This document shows positions 54,070-62,822 of a stretch of DNA of 64,000 nucleotides, in pieces. Location of the stretch: assembly GCA_024235395.1 (NCBI GenBank), contig JACKMK010000001.1, positions 186,001-250,000 on the forward strand, in the 5' to 3' direction. The notes under the pieces are model-generated. The model was given only the letters and a program-made list of their open reading frames with translations, searched no databases and was not told the DNA's origin. The position numbers and the translations under genes are program-made. Source of the stretch: Chromatiaceae bacterium. GTDB taxonomy: Bacteria > Pseudomonadota > Gammaproteobacteria > Chromatiales > Chromatiaceae. Position 1 is the first letter of the stretch; each line of letters opens with the position of its first letter.

Positions 54070-55160
54070 ATGCCGACGGCACGCAGATCGGGCTGCGTTT
54101 CGCCGGTACCCTCGGCCGCTTCGCCCTGGACGCCGAGTGTACCTGTCCCATGCGCGGGGTCACGGCCCTGTTCGGACCCTCGGGTTGTGGCAAGACCACG
54201 CTGCTGCGATGCATCGCGGGACTGCAGCGCATGTCGGGGGTGCTGCATGTCGGCAGCGAGACCTGGCAGGACGATGACAGGGGGGTGTTCCGACGACCCC
54301 ATCAGCGTGCGCTCGGCTACGTGTTTCAGGAGGCGAGCCTGTTTCCGCATCTTTCGGTGCGCAGGAACCTGGAGTACGGGTTCTCACGGATCCCGGCACG
54401 CGACCGGCGCGTGACGTTCGACGAGGCGGTGGCATTGCTGGGCATTGAGGCACTTCTGGCGACACGACCCGATCACCTGTCCGGCGGTCAGCGTCAGCGG
54501 GTCGCGATCGCGCGCGCCCTGCTGACGAGTCCGCGCCTGCTGCTGATGGACGAGCCGCTGGCCTCGCTCGACCACCGGAGCAAGCAGGAGATCCTGCCGT
54601 ACCTGGAGCGCCTGCACGACGAACTGGCGATGCCGGTGATCTACGTCAGTCATGTACCGGACGAGATCGCGCGCCTCGCCGACCACCTGGTGGTCATCGA
54701 CAATGGGCGGGTCAGGGCCTCGGGCACCCTGCCCGCTCTACGAACCCACCTGGACCTGGCCCGCGACTTCGGCAGCCAGGCCGACACCGTCGTCGAGGCA
54801 CGTGTGGCTGCTCACGACGAGGTCTTCCACCTCAGCTATCTCGACTTCCCAGGCGGCCGTTTCAGCGTCGGCCACCGTGACCTCCCGATCGGGCAGCAGG
54901 TGCGACTGCGTATATTGGCCCGCGACGTCAGCATCACCCTCGCGCCGCAGACCGGGACCAGCATCCTGAACATCTTCCCGGCGGTGATCGAGGCGCTCGC
55001 CGAAGAAGACCCGGCACAGGCGCTGGTACGCCTCGACTTGGCCGGCGTGCCGCTGCTCGCCAGCGTGACGCGCAAGTCTGCCGAGATGCTGGCGCTGGTC
55101 CCCGGCAAACCCGTGTACGTCCAGATAAAGACCGTGGCGCTGATCGAACGAGGGCTATGA
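54066..55160 (+). CDS. modC: Molybdate ABC transporter, ATP-binding protein
   Basis: A 364-residue ATPase. The P-loop is G-P-S-G-C-G-K-T-T (37-45), followed by L-S-G-G-Q-R-Q-R and L-L-L-M-D-E-P-L-A-S-L-D. A C-terminal TOBE domain (about 285-360) is the molybdate-sensing part typical of ModC. The GTG start at 54066 overlaps the modB stop, the usual coupling in mod operons. The frame continues upstream across modB without conserved ATPase sequence, so the GTG is the real start. Confidence 0.92.
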   Translation: MNADGTQIGLRFAGTLGRFALDAECTCPMRGVTALFGPSGCGKTTLLRCIAGLQRMSGVLHVGSETWQDDDRGVFRRPHQRALGYVFQEASLFPHLSVRRNLEYGFSRIPARDRRVTFDEAVALLGIEALLATRPDHLSGGQRQRVAIARALLTSPRLLLMDEPLASLDHRSKQEILPYLERLHDELAMPVIYVSHVPDEIARLADHLVVIDNGRVRASGTLPALRTHLDLARDFGSQADTVVEARVAAHDEVFHLSYLDFPGGRFSVGHRDLPIGQQVRLRILARDVSITLAPQTGTSILNIFPAVIEALAEEDPAQALVRLDLAGVPLLASVTRKSAEMLALVPGKPVYVQIKTVALIERGL

Positions 55161-55259
55161 GCATCTCGCGGCATACGCCCGGGCCGCTGCCAGGCGGCGC
55201 GCGCGCCGTAAGCCCGAACCCGGCCGCCACTCGATTCGACGTCTCCGCCCGTGACGCGA

Positions 55260-56984
55260 TCAGCGGCGACGGCGCAGCAGCGACTTCAGCTTCGCCAGCG
55301 GCCGTGTATTGAGCACGTCGTCCTTCTCCAGCCAGCCACGCCGGGCCTGACCGACGCCGTAACGCAGGTTGTCGAAGTCCTGTACGCGGTGCGCGTCCGA
55401 GCTGATCGCCACCAGCACCTGCTCCTCATGTGCCATCTGACAATGGACGTCGACCAGGTCGAGCCGGTCGGGGTTCGCATTGAGTTCGAGACAACAACCG
55501 CTGTCGCGCGCGGCACGCACGACCCTCAGCATGTCGACATCGTAGGGTTCACGCGCCGCGAGCAGCCGACCGGTGGGATGGGCCAGGATCGAGACATGGG
55601 GATTGTCGAACGCGCGCAGGATGCGCTGGGTCTGCCGGGTGCGCGACAGATGGAACTGGCTGTGCACCGCGGCGACCACCAGATCGAGTTCCGACAGGAC
55701 CTCGTCGGGGAGATCGAGGCTGCCGTCTTCGAGGATATCGACCTCGATGCCCTTGAGGACCGTGAACCCGCGCAGGGTTTCGTTGAGCCGATCGATCTCT
55801 TCGATCTGGCGGCGCAACCGCCGTGTGTCGAGACCGTGGGCCATCGTCAGACGCCGTGAGTGTTCGGTGATCGCCAGGTAGGCGAAGCCGCGCGACTGGG
55901 CGGCCTCGGCCATCTCGCGCAGGGTGTTGTGACCGTCGGTGGCGCGCGTGTGGGCATGCAGGTCGCCGCGCAGATCGCTCAACTCGACCAGCTTCGGAAG
56001 CCTGCCGGCACGCGCCGCTTCGATCTCGCCGTGATTCTCACGCAGCTCCGGCGCGATCCATGGCAGCCCGACGGTCTCGTAGACCGATGCCTCGGTGTCG
56101 CCGGCGACACGCTTCCTGCCCCGAAAGACACCGTATTCGCTGATCTTCAGGTGGCGTTGCCGGGCCAGCCTGCGCAGTTCGATGTTGTGCGCCTTCGAGC
56201 CGGTGAAGTACAGCAGGGCCGCGCCGAAATCCTGTGCATCGACGACCCGCAGGTCCACCTGGATGCCGCAACGCAGGCGCACGCTGGCACGCGTTCCTCC
56301 CCTGGAGAGCACCTGTGTGACTTCGTCGTAGCCGACGAAGCGATCCATCACGACGCGCGCGTCGCGGGCGGTTACCAGGATGTCGAGGTCGCCGACCGTC
56401 TCGCGGCTGCGCCGATAGCTGCCGGCGAGCACCACGTCGACCACCCCCGGCACCTTCGCCAGATGAGCGCGCAACGGTTCTGCATACTGGGCGGCGACCG
56501 CAAGCTTGAAGCGCTCGGGTTGACCGCTGCGCGCGGCGAGCGCGTCGAGGATGCGCTGCTCGGTCTTCGCACCGAAGCCGTGCAACTCGCGCACACGACC
56601 GTCGCGGGCGGCCCGCGCGAGTTGTTCGACCGTATTCACGTCGAGTTCGTGGTAGAGCGTACGTACGCGCTTGGGACCGAGACCCGGCACCTGCAGCATC
56701 TCCGCGACACTCGGCGGCGTGGCGCGTTGCAGCTTGGTCAGCAACCGGCACTTGCCGGTCTCGACGATCTCGCCGATCTTGGCGGCAAGGTCTTTGCCGA
56801 TGCCGGGCAGCTCGGTGAGGTCTTCGCCGTTCGCAAGCAGCTCGGCGACCGGCACGCCGAGCGCTTCGAGTTCACGCGCGGCATTGCGATAGGCACGCAC
56901 GCGGAAAGGATTGGCGTTTTCGATCTCCAGCAGATCGGCGATCTGCTGGAACAACGCGGCAACCTCTGCATTGTGTACTGGCAT
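55260..56984 (-). CDS. polX: DNA polymerase X with PHP domain
   Basis: A 574-residue bacterial Pol X. An N-terminal helix-hairpin-helix region contains L-P-G-I-G-K-D-L-A-A-K-I-G and V-P-G-L-G-P-K-R-V-R-T. The polymerase palm carries G-S-Y-R-R and D-L-D-I-L-V near the middle. The C-terminal PHP domain has D-L-H-A-H-T and A-I-T-E-H-S-R metal-site motifs, expected to give 3'-5' exonuclease or AP-site processing. Role: base-excision-type repair. It is downstream of archease and rtcB on the same strand (gap about 80 nt), so cotranscription with RNA-repair genes is possible. Confidence 0.92.
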   Translation of the reverse strand: MPVHNAEVAALFQQIADLLEIENANPFRVRAYRNAARELEALGVPVAELLANGEDLTELPGIGKDLAAKIGEIVETGKCRLLTKLQRATPPSVAEMLQVPGLGPKRVRTLYHELDVNTVEQLARAARDGRVRELHGFGAKTEQRILDALAARSGQPERFKLAVAAQYAEPLRAHLAKVPGVVDVVLAGSYRRSRETVGDLDILVTARDARVVMDRFVGYDEVTQVLSRGGTRASVRLRCGIQVDLRVVDAQDFGAALLYFTGSKAHNIELRRLARQRHLKISEYGVFRGRKRVAGDTEASVYETVGLPWIAPELRENHGEIEAARAGRLPKLVELSDLRGDLHAHTRATDGHNTLREMAEAAQSRGFAYLAITEHSRRLTMAHGLDTRRLRRQIEEIDRLNETLRGFTVLKGIEVDILEDGSLDLPDEVLSELDLVVAAVHSQFHLSRTRQTQRILRAFDNPHVSILAHPTGRLLAAREPYDVDMLRVVRAARDSGCCLELNANPDRLDLVDVHCQMAHEEQVLVAISSDAHRVQDFDNLRYGVGQARRGWLEKDDVLNTRPLAKLKSLLRRRR

Positions 56985-57065
56985 CGTCGACTCACTGTGC
57001 CGCGGCGCGCCTGGGAGCTTGGCCTCCCCCGACGGGGTCCGCCGTCCAGACCGCCGCGATCTTCC

Positions 57066-58496
57066 CTACCCTTTGATACAGACCAACGGTTCCAGCTTCG
57101 CGACCTTGCGCGCGAGGCCGGCGGCCTCGGCGGCATCGACGACCGCGGTGACGTCCTTGTAGGCGCCCGGTGCCTCCTCCGCAACGCCGCGGGCACTCGG
57201 GCTGCGGATCAGGATACCGCGGGCGCCGAGTTCATCGATGACCTGCCGACCCTGCCAGCGACGGTGCGCCTGGTGCCGGCTCATCGCGCGGCCCGCGCCA
57301 TGGCAGGCGGAACTGAAGCCGTGTGTCCCATCCTGCTCGGTCCCCGCAAGGACATAGGAGCAAGTCCCCATCGAACCGCCGATCAGCACCGGCTGACCGA
57401 AGGCGCGCAGCGCCTCCGGAACATCCGGGTGCCCGGGCCCGAAGGCCCGCGTCGCGCCCTTGCGATGCACATACAGCTTGCGCGGTCTGCCGTCGACCGC
57501 GTGTTGCTCGAGCTTGCAGGTGTTGTGTGAGACGTCGTAGAGCAGCGCGAGCCTGGCCTGCGGCAAGACGCCGGCGAAGGACCCGCGCACCAGGTGCGTG
57601 ATGATCTGGCGATTCGCGAAGGCGCAATTGATCGCGGCCCGCATCGCACCCAGGTAGTCCTGGCCGATGCGTGAATGGATCGGCGCGCAGGCGAGTTCGC
57701 GGTCCGGCAACGCGATCCCCTGGTGCGCTGCGGCGACCGCCATCGACTTCAGAAACTCGGTCCCGATCTGGTGTCCGAGACCACGCGAGCCGCAGTGCAG
57801 GCTGACCACGACATCGTCCTCGCCGAGCCCGAATCCGGCGGCCGCCACGGGGTCGTGGATGGACGCGACGCGCTGTACCTCCAGGTAGTGGTTGCCGCTG
57901 CCGAGCGTGCCCATCTCATCACGTTGCCGCTGTTTCGCATGCTCCGAGACCGCGGCAGGCTGCGCATCGGGCATCCGGCCATGCTCTTCGATCCGCTCCA
58001 GGTCCGCGGGCTCACCGAAACCCTGTTCGACCGCCCAGGCCGCTCCGCCGGCGAGCATCGCGTCCATCTCGCGCCGATTCAGGCGGATCGCGCCGGTGCT
58101 GCCGAGACCGGCCGGTATATCGCGATACAGGCGATCGGCGAGCGCACGCTGTACCGGCAGCAGGTCTGCGGTCTTCAGACCGGTGTGCAGGCAGCGCACG
58201 CCGCAGGCGATGTCGAAACCGACACCGCCCGCCGACACGACACCGCCCTCGTCCGCATCGAACGCGGCGACGCCGCCGATCGGAAAACCGTAGCCCCAGT
58301 GCGCGTCGGGCATCGCGTAGGCTGCCTGAACGATACCGGGCAGGGTCGCGACGTTGCACGTCTGCTCGTAGACCTTGTGGTCCATCTCTCGAATCAATGC
58401 CTCACTGGCGAAGATCACGGCCGGCACGCGCATCCCACCGTGCGGCCGGATCTCCCAGCGGTATTCGGAATGGCGTAAGAACAGCGACGGATCCAT
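57066..58496 (-). CDS. rtcB: RNA ligase RtcB
   Basis: A 476-residue RtcB, which joins RNA 2',3'-cyclic phosphate (or 3'-phosphate) and 5'-hydroxyl ends using GTP and manganese. Metal-site cysteine is Cys98 in G-V-G-F-D-I-A-C-G-V-R-C, and the guanylated histidine is His399 in C-H-G-A-G-R. G-S-M-G-T and the H-N-T-C-K stretch are also present. Archease, its activator, is encoded 36 nt upstream on the same strand. No RtcR-type sigma-54 regulator is nearby. Confidence 0.95.
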   Translation of the reverse strand: MDPSLFLRHSEYRWEIRPHGGMRVPAVIFASEALIREMDHKVYEQTCNVATLPGIVQAAYAMPDAHWGYGFPIGGVAAFDADEGGVVSAGGVGFDIACGVRCLHTGLKTADLLPVQRALADRLYRDIPAGLGSTGAIRLNRREMDAMLAGGAAWAVEQGFGEPADLERIEEHGRMPDAQPAAVSEHAKQRQRDEMGTLGSGNHYLEVQRVASIHDPVAAAGFGLGEDDVVVSLHCGSRGLGHQIGTEFLKSMAVAAAHQGIALPDRELACAPIHSRIGQDYLGAMRAAINCAFANRQIITHLVRGSFAGVLPQARLALLYDVSHNTCKLEQHAVDGRPRKLYVHRKGATRAFGPGHPDVPEALRAFGQPVLIGGSMGTCSYVLAGTEQDGTHGFSSACHGAGRAMSRHQAHRRWQGRQVIDELGARGILIRSPSARGVAEEAPGAYKDVTAVVDAAEAAGLARKVAKLEPLVCIKG

Positions 58497-58532
58497 GACT
58501 GTTCCGCTCCTTTGATCTGTGCGGCGCCGGCC

Positions 58533-58955
58533 TCAGACGTCGACGACGCATTGTGCGGTCCACCCGACCCTGTTCTGATGCCAGACCCGCAGCGCCGTGT
58601 AGGTGGCACCCTTGACCTCGACCGCCGGGTGGTGCTTCGCGGCATCGATAGGCTCCCCCCATGCCCGTGCCGTGAGGCGGTGATCGTCGATACGCACCTC
58701 GAACCGGCCGAACAGCAGGTGACGCGTGGCGATTTCGAAGACCAGGGCGTTCAACCAGTCGACCAGCAGCAACTCGTCGTCAGTCGCCTCGCAGCGCAAC
58801 TCGACGGCCGCGAGCGGAGCGACCCGTGCGGGATCGGTCACCACCGCGATCATTGCCAGCGCCGCCTGCTCGAACGCCTCGTCACGGGTCGCACCGATGC
58901 CGCGAACGCCGACGTCCGCATCGTGCGGAAAGTGCTCCCAATGCCCGGTGATCAT
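58533..58955 (-). CDS. Archease
   Basis: A 140-residue archease, the cofactor that helps RtcB turn over its guanylate intermediate. Conserved acidic sites Asp12 and Asp14 appear in F-P-H-D-A-D-V-G-V-R-G, and the ending V-K-G-A-T-Y-T-A-L-R-V and C-V-V-D-V are typical. It lies directly upstream of rtcB, the usual operon partner. The ATG at 58955 has no strong ribosome-binding site. Confidence 0.93.
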   Translation of the reverse strand: MITGHWEHFPHDADVGVRGIGATRDEAFEQAALAMIAVVTDPARVAPLAAVELRCEATDDELLLVDWLNALVFEIATRHLLFGRFEVRIDDHRLTARAWGEPIDAAKHHPAVEVKGATYTALRVWHQNRVGWTAQCVVDV

Positions 58956-59160
58956 TCAGCAGGTCCCGGTCGAAAACGGCCGTCCGGTCATGTCGCCTAC
59001 AGAAAATTATAGGTCGTGCCGATCCCTCGCACCTTGCACCGTACCGCTCTCCTCGACCGCCACTGACACGACTCAATGGATGGACGGCGGACACGGCGGC
59101 ACCAGGGCCCGCAGTGGTAGAGTGAAAGTTGCCCAGGGACATTGCCGGAAAGGTGTTCAG

Positions 59161-60171
59161 ATGCGCGCGATGGTGATCAACCGGGTCTCGCCCGTGCTGC
59201 AGGGGACGACACCCTTGCAGCTGGTCAACCTGCCGGTTCCGGAACCGGCGGCCGGCGAGTTGCGAGTACGCGTGGCAACCTGTGGCGTGTGTCACACCGA
59301 GCTGGACGAGATCGAGGGTCGCACCCCGCCGCCACACTTTCCGGTGGTTCCGGGCCACGAGATCGTCGGCCGCGTCGACAAGCTGGGTGCCGGGGCGCAG
59401 CGATACCGGATCGGTGACCGCGTCGGCATCGGCTGGATCCATTCATCGTCGGGCGCGGCAGACGAAAACCTCGACCCCGCATTCAAGGCGACCGGCCGCG
59501 ACGTCAACGGCGGATACGCCGAGTACCTGACGGTACCCGAGGCCTACACCTACCCGATCCCGGAGATTTTTTCGGACCAGGAGGCGGCACCGCTGCTGTG
59601 CGCGGGCGGTGTCGGTTACCGTGCCCTGAAGCTCACCGGGATCCGCGACGGCGACTCTCTCGGCCTGACCGGATTCGGCGGATCGGCGCACATCGTGCTG
59701 CAACTCGCGCGTCATCTGTATCCGCACAGCCGGCTGTACGTGTTCGCACGCGATCCGCAGGCACGCCGCTTCGCACGCGACCTGGGTGCCGATTGGGCCG
59801 GTGAGACGCAGGAACGGCCGCCGGATCTGCTGCATGCGGTGATCGATACCACCCCGGCCTGGTTACCGGTGATCGCCGCGCTCGGCGTGCTGCGGCCGGG
59901 CGGCCGCCTTGTGATCAACGCGATCCGCAAGGAGGACGGTGACAAGCGGCAGCTGCTGGAACTCAGCTATCAGCACCACCTGTGGCTCGAGAAGGAGATC
60001 AAGACGGTCGCCAACGTCACGCACACCGATCTCGCTGAGTTTCTGCCGATCGCGGCGCAGATCCCCATCCGGCCCGAGGTATCGACCTATGCGCTGGAGC
60101 AGGCGAACGAGGCACTGGTCGACCTGAAACATCGACCGGTGCGCGGCGCCAAGGTACTGCAGATCGGCTGA
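59161..60171 (+). CDS. Zinc-type alcohol dehydrogenase lacking structural-zinc cysteines
   Basis: A 336-residue medium-chain dehydrogenase/reductase. Catalytic zinc ligands are kept: Cys44 (C-G-V-C-H-T-E), His66/Glu67 (P-G-H-E) and Cys147 (L-L-C-A-G). The NAD(P) fold starts near L-T-G-F-G-G-S-A-H. Where close relatives have four structural-zinc cysteines in a lobe (C-G-x-C-x-x-C-x-S-G-R-E-N-L-C), this protein reads S-S-S-G-A-A-D-E-N-L-D-P at about 95-106, shorter by about five residues and free of cysteine. The flanking K-A-T-G-R-D-V-N-G-G-Y-A-E-Y is intact, so this is a local change. Probably active on a primary alcohol or aldehyde, with an altered structural lobe. Confidence 0.85.
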   Translation: MRAMVINRVSPVLQGTTPLQLVNLPVPEPAAGELRVRVATCGVCHTELDEIEGRTPPPHFPVVPGHEIVGRVDKLGAGAQRYRIGDRVGIGWIHSSSGAADENLDPAFKATGRDVNGGYAEYLTVPEAYTYPIPEIFSDQEAAPLLCAGGVGYRALKLTGIRDGDSLGLTGFGGSAHIVLQLARHLYPHSRLYVFARDPQARRFARDLGADWAGETQERPPDLLHAVIDTTPAWLPVIAALGVLRPGGRLVINAIRKEDGDKRQLLELSYQHHLWLEKEIKTVANVTHTDLAEFLPIAAQIPIRPEVSTYALEQANEALVDLKHRPVRGAKVLQIG

Positions 60172-60277
60172 AGCGGCGCGTTTCACGCAGATCGGTCACG
60201 ACGCGTGGTGCGTGGTGCGCGTGACCCTGGCGCTATAGCGGCCGTCGCCGCGTCGTTCGACCGAAGGGGTGGGAAAG

Positions 60278-60895
60278 ATGGCGTACGAATTCATCAGCTG
60301 GCGACGCTTCGAACGGCTTTGCGGCACGCTGTACAGGCGCATCGCGGACTCGGGTTACACACCGGACCTGATCATCGCCATCGCGCGCGGCGGCTATCCC
60401 GTGGCGCGGCTGCTGGCCGACTACTTCGGCATCATGGCGCTCGTCAGTCTCAAGATCGAGCACTACCGTGGACCGGACCGGACGCCGAACGCGATCGTGC
60501 GCTACCCGCTGCCGTTGGAGATCGACGACCGGCGGGTGCTGCTGGTCGACGACGTCAGCGATTCCGGTGACACCTTCACGGCCGCACTGCACCACCTGAG
60601 GGAGCACGGAACGCCGGCCGCGCTGCGCACCGCGGTGCTGCACCACAAACTGACCGCGAGCCTGGCGCCCGACTACCACGCCCAACGTATCCGCAACTGG
60701 CGCTGGATCACCTATCCCTGGGCGATCGTCGAGGATCTCACGGTGCTGGCGAGCCGCTGTTCGCCCGCTCCCGTGGATACGCATGCACTGGCCCGCTACG
60801 TCCGCGAGGAGATCGGCATGCGCCTGCCATCCGGTGTTCTCGCGCAGATCGCGCCGATCGTATTGGAACGTCTGCGCGACGGTGCGCCCCGGTGA
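60278..60895 (+). CDS. Phosphoribosyltransferase-domain protein
   Basis: A 205-residue type I phosphoribosyltransferase. The PRPP-binding motif V-L-L-V-D-D-V-S-D-S-G-D-T is at 87-99, and the N-terminal I-I-A-I-A-R-G-G-Y-P-V-A-R segment forms the first loop. Related proteins are annotated as xanthine/hypoxanthine or nucleotide phosphoribosyltransferases, but similarity here does not settle the base. The ATG at 60278 follows AAGGGGTGGG; an in-frame GTG three codons upstream is possible. It follows the alcohol dehydrogenase by about 100 nt. Confidence 0.85.
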   Translation: MAYEFISWRRFERLCGTLYRRIADSGYTPDLIIAIARGGYPVARLLADYFGIMALVSLKIEHYRGPDRTPNAIVRYPLPLEIDDRRVLLVDDVSDSGDTFTAALHHLREHGTPAALRTAVLHHKLTASLAPDYHAQRIRNWRWITYPWAIVEDLTVLASRCSPAPVDTHALARYVREEIGMRLPSGVLAQIAPIVLERLRDGAPR

Positions 60896-61102
60896 CACCG
60901 GCCACACACGGTTGCTGTCCAAAGGTGCCCGGTACATGACCCGGAGGCGAAACCGTGGTCACCGCAAGCGTTCGCGAACACATCCACCCGGTCTCAGACC
61001 CTTTCGCACCGAATGGGGTGCACGGCGGTCGATACAGGTCCGCTCAATTCGGTCGCTGCCCGGCCGATACGCATCGATGAGCAGCGTTGCGAGGCCGGTG
61101 CC

Positions 61103-61849
61103 ATGAAAGAGTCCGTGGACATGAACATTGCCGCCGAGGTGGTGATGCTGTTGGCCCGCCTCGGCGTACGCGACGCGCGTTGCCTGCGGATCTACCAGGA
61201 TGCGGTGCGTCAGGCGATCGAGCACGAAACGGGCGGCCAGGAGGAGCCGGACTGGTCGGCACTGCCGACGATGCTGCAACGTCAGCTCGTTCTACTGGAG
61301 ACTTCCTTGCGCGATTCCGCGGCGCGCAGGTCGCCGGTCGCGGCGGCACAATCTGCCGACGCGGACCCGACCGTGCCCACGGAAGACAAGGCCGCGCGGA
61401 ACCCGGCGCGCCGCCGGCCACTGTCATCCGGCCATGCCCCCGAAGTACGCAGCATGGAAGAAAAGCTTCACGACGAACGCCTGCCGATCCAACAGTTGCT
61501 GCGCGAAGACTGTGTCCACGTCGGTTTGATCGACCCCAAGACCGCCGAGCGCCTGGTCGGCAACATGACCGGAAAGACCAGCCGTGACGCCGAGCTGGAG
61601 ATCGTCGAGCACCTGCGCCAGCACCTGCAGGATCAGGTCAAGGGCTTCATTCGCAAGGCCAAAGGCGGACCCTGGGGAGACCCTCGTACCCAGGAGGATC
61701 TGCGCAAGGACATCCATGCGGCGCGCAGCGTACGCAGCGTGCTGATGCTGGCCCGCCAAGTCGTGAAGGAATACCAGACCTGGGAACAGGAACACGGTCG
61801 CCACGGCATCCTTGGCCTGTTCAGCCCACGGCGAAAACTGGCCCGCTGA
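61103..61849 (+). CDS. Uncharacterised protein with helical C-terminal domain
   Basis: A 248-residue protein not assigned to a family. The N-terminal 60 residues and the C-terminal 110 residues look helical; the middle is a low-complexity, Ala/Arg/Pro linker (about 70-115). No signal peptide or membrane segment is seen. The C-terminal domain is rich in charged residues (for example V-K-G-F-I-R-K-A-K-G-G-P-W-G-D-P). The ATG at 61103 is preferred over an earlier start because the extra 30 residues look non-coding. Cytoplasmic location is likely; function is unknown. Confidence 0.6.
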   Translation: MKESVDMNIAAEVVMLLARLGVRDARCLRIYQDAVRQAIEHETGGQEEPDWSALPTMLQRQLVLLETSLRDSAARRSPVAAAQSADADPTVPTEDKAARNPARRRPLSSGHAPEVRSMEEKLHDERLPIQQLLREDCVHVGLIDPKTAERLVGNMTGKTSRDAELEIVEHLRQHLQDQVKGFIRKAKGGPWGDPRTQEDLRKDIHAARSVRSVLMLARQVVKEYQTWEQEHGRHGILGLFSPRRKLAR

Positions 61850-61949
61850 ACGATCGCGTTGTCCGACTCCGGCGACTGCCGGCAACCGGCCGCTGCGCGT
61901 GTCACCATCACACGACCCGACCGCTCGACCGGCCCCGCAAAGGGCAGGG

Positions 61950-62693
61950 TCAGAACTGGAACGACAGCCCGACCGCCGGCCCTGTGAACGCCACGTCGAA
62001 AATGAAGCCGTCCCTTTCGAAATCCGCAGTCAGATAACGGTAACCGGCACGCAGTTTCAGACTGTCGGTGAGGCTGTAATCGGCCTCGATCGCCAGATTG
62101 GCCATCGAGTCCGCATTGACGCCAAAGCCGCCGACATCGGCCCGTGCACGCACGCGCCAGTGGTCGGAAAACCGGTGGGTGTAGCGCACACCCAGGAACG
62201 GATCCGCCCAGTCTTTCCTGACCGACGACTCAGGGCCCGGATTCGAATCCAGCGACGTCCTGATCGAGAAGTACCGGGCACCCCCGAGCAGTTCCCAGTC
62301 GGGGTGGCTCTCCAGCCGGTAGGCCGCTGCACCCTCGAACATGTATCCCTCGAGTTCGGCCGATATCTCGAGCAATCGGCCATCTCTGACGTCGTCGGCA
62401 TAGTCGAGATGCAGGGTGTCGACCAGGACCCGCCAGCGATCACGACCCGCTTCGAAAGCGAGAAAGTAGGCCGCCTGCAGGTTCTCGAGCGCAAAAAAAG
62501 ACCCATCGCCGACGTCGGGCGCGCTGACCGGGGTGTCTCCACCTGTTGCGAGGTCACCACTGATGGTTGCGCCCCAGATGTAGGGCGTGATCTCGAACTG
62601 CCAGTCCTCGGCATGGGCGATGCCCGGTGGCACCGGCAACGCAAGTGACAGTGCCGCCGCCACGGCTGGCGGTAGTGGCATCGGTAGCCTCAT
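61950..62693 (-). CDS. Outer-membrane beta-barrel protein
   Basis: A 247-residue exported protein. The ATG at 62693 gives a signal peptide (A-V-A-A-A-L-S-L-A-L-P-V-P-P-G-I-A-H-A-E). The mature part alternates aromatic and polar residues (W-Q-F-E-I-T-P-Y-I-W-G), has Gly-Asp turns, and ends V-G-L-S-F-Q-F, the usual terminal aromatic of outer-membrane barrels. Eight strands are a reasonable estimate. Function unknown. The next gene on this strand ends about 130 nt upstream. Confidence 0.8.
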   Translation of the reverse strand: MRLPMPLPPAVAAALSLALPVPPGIAHAEDWQFEITPYIWGATISGDLATGGDTPVSAPDVGDGSFFALENLQAAYFLAFEAGRDRWRVLVDTLHLDYADDVRDGRLLEISAELEGYMFEGAAAYRLESHPDWELLGGARYFSIRTSLDSNPGPESSVRKDWADPFLGVRYTHRFSDHWRVRARADVGGFGVNADSMANLAIEADYSLTDSLKLRAGYRYLTADFERDGFIFDVAFTGPAVGLSFQF

Positions 62694-62822
62694 ACAGGGT
62701 CCTCTGGATATCTCGAAGGCGCCGCCGCAAGCGGCCTGCGGCGGCACCGTTGTGTGGAACACCGCGCGAACGGCTGCATCCAACGCCAATGCATTGCGTG
62801 TGCTGGCGTCAGCCGTCCGTGC

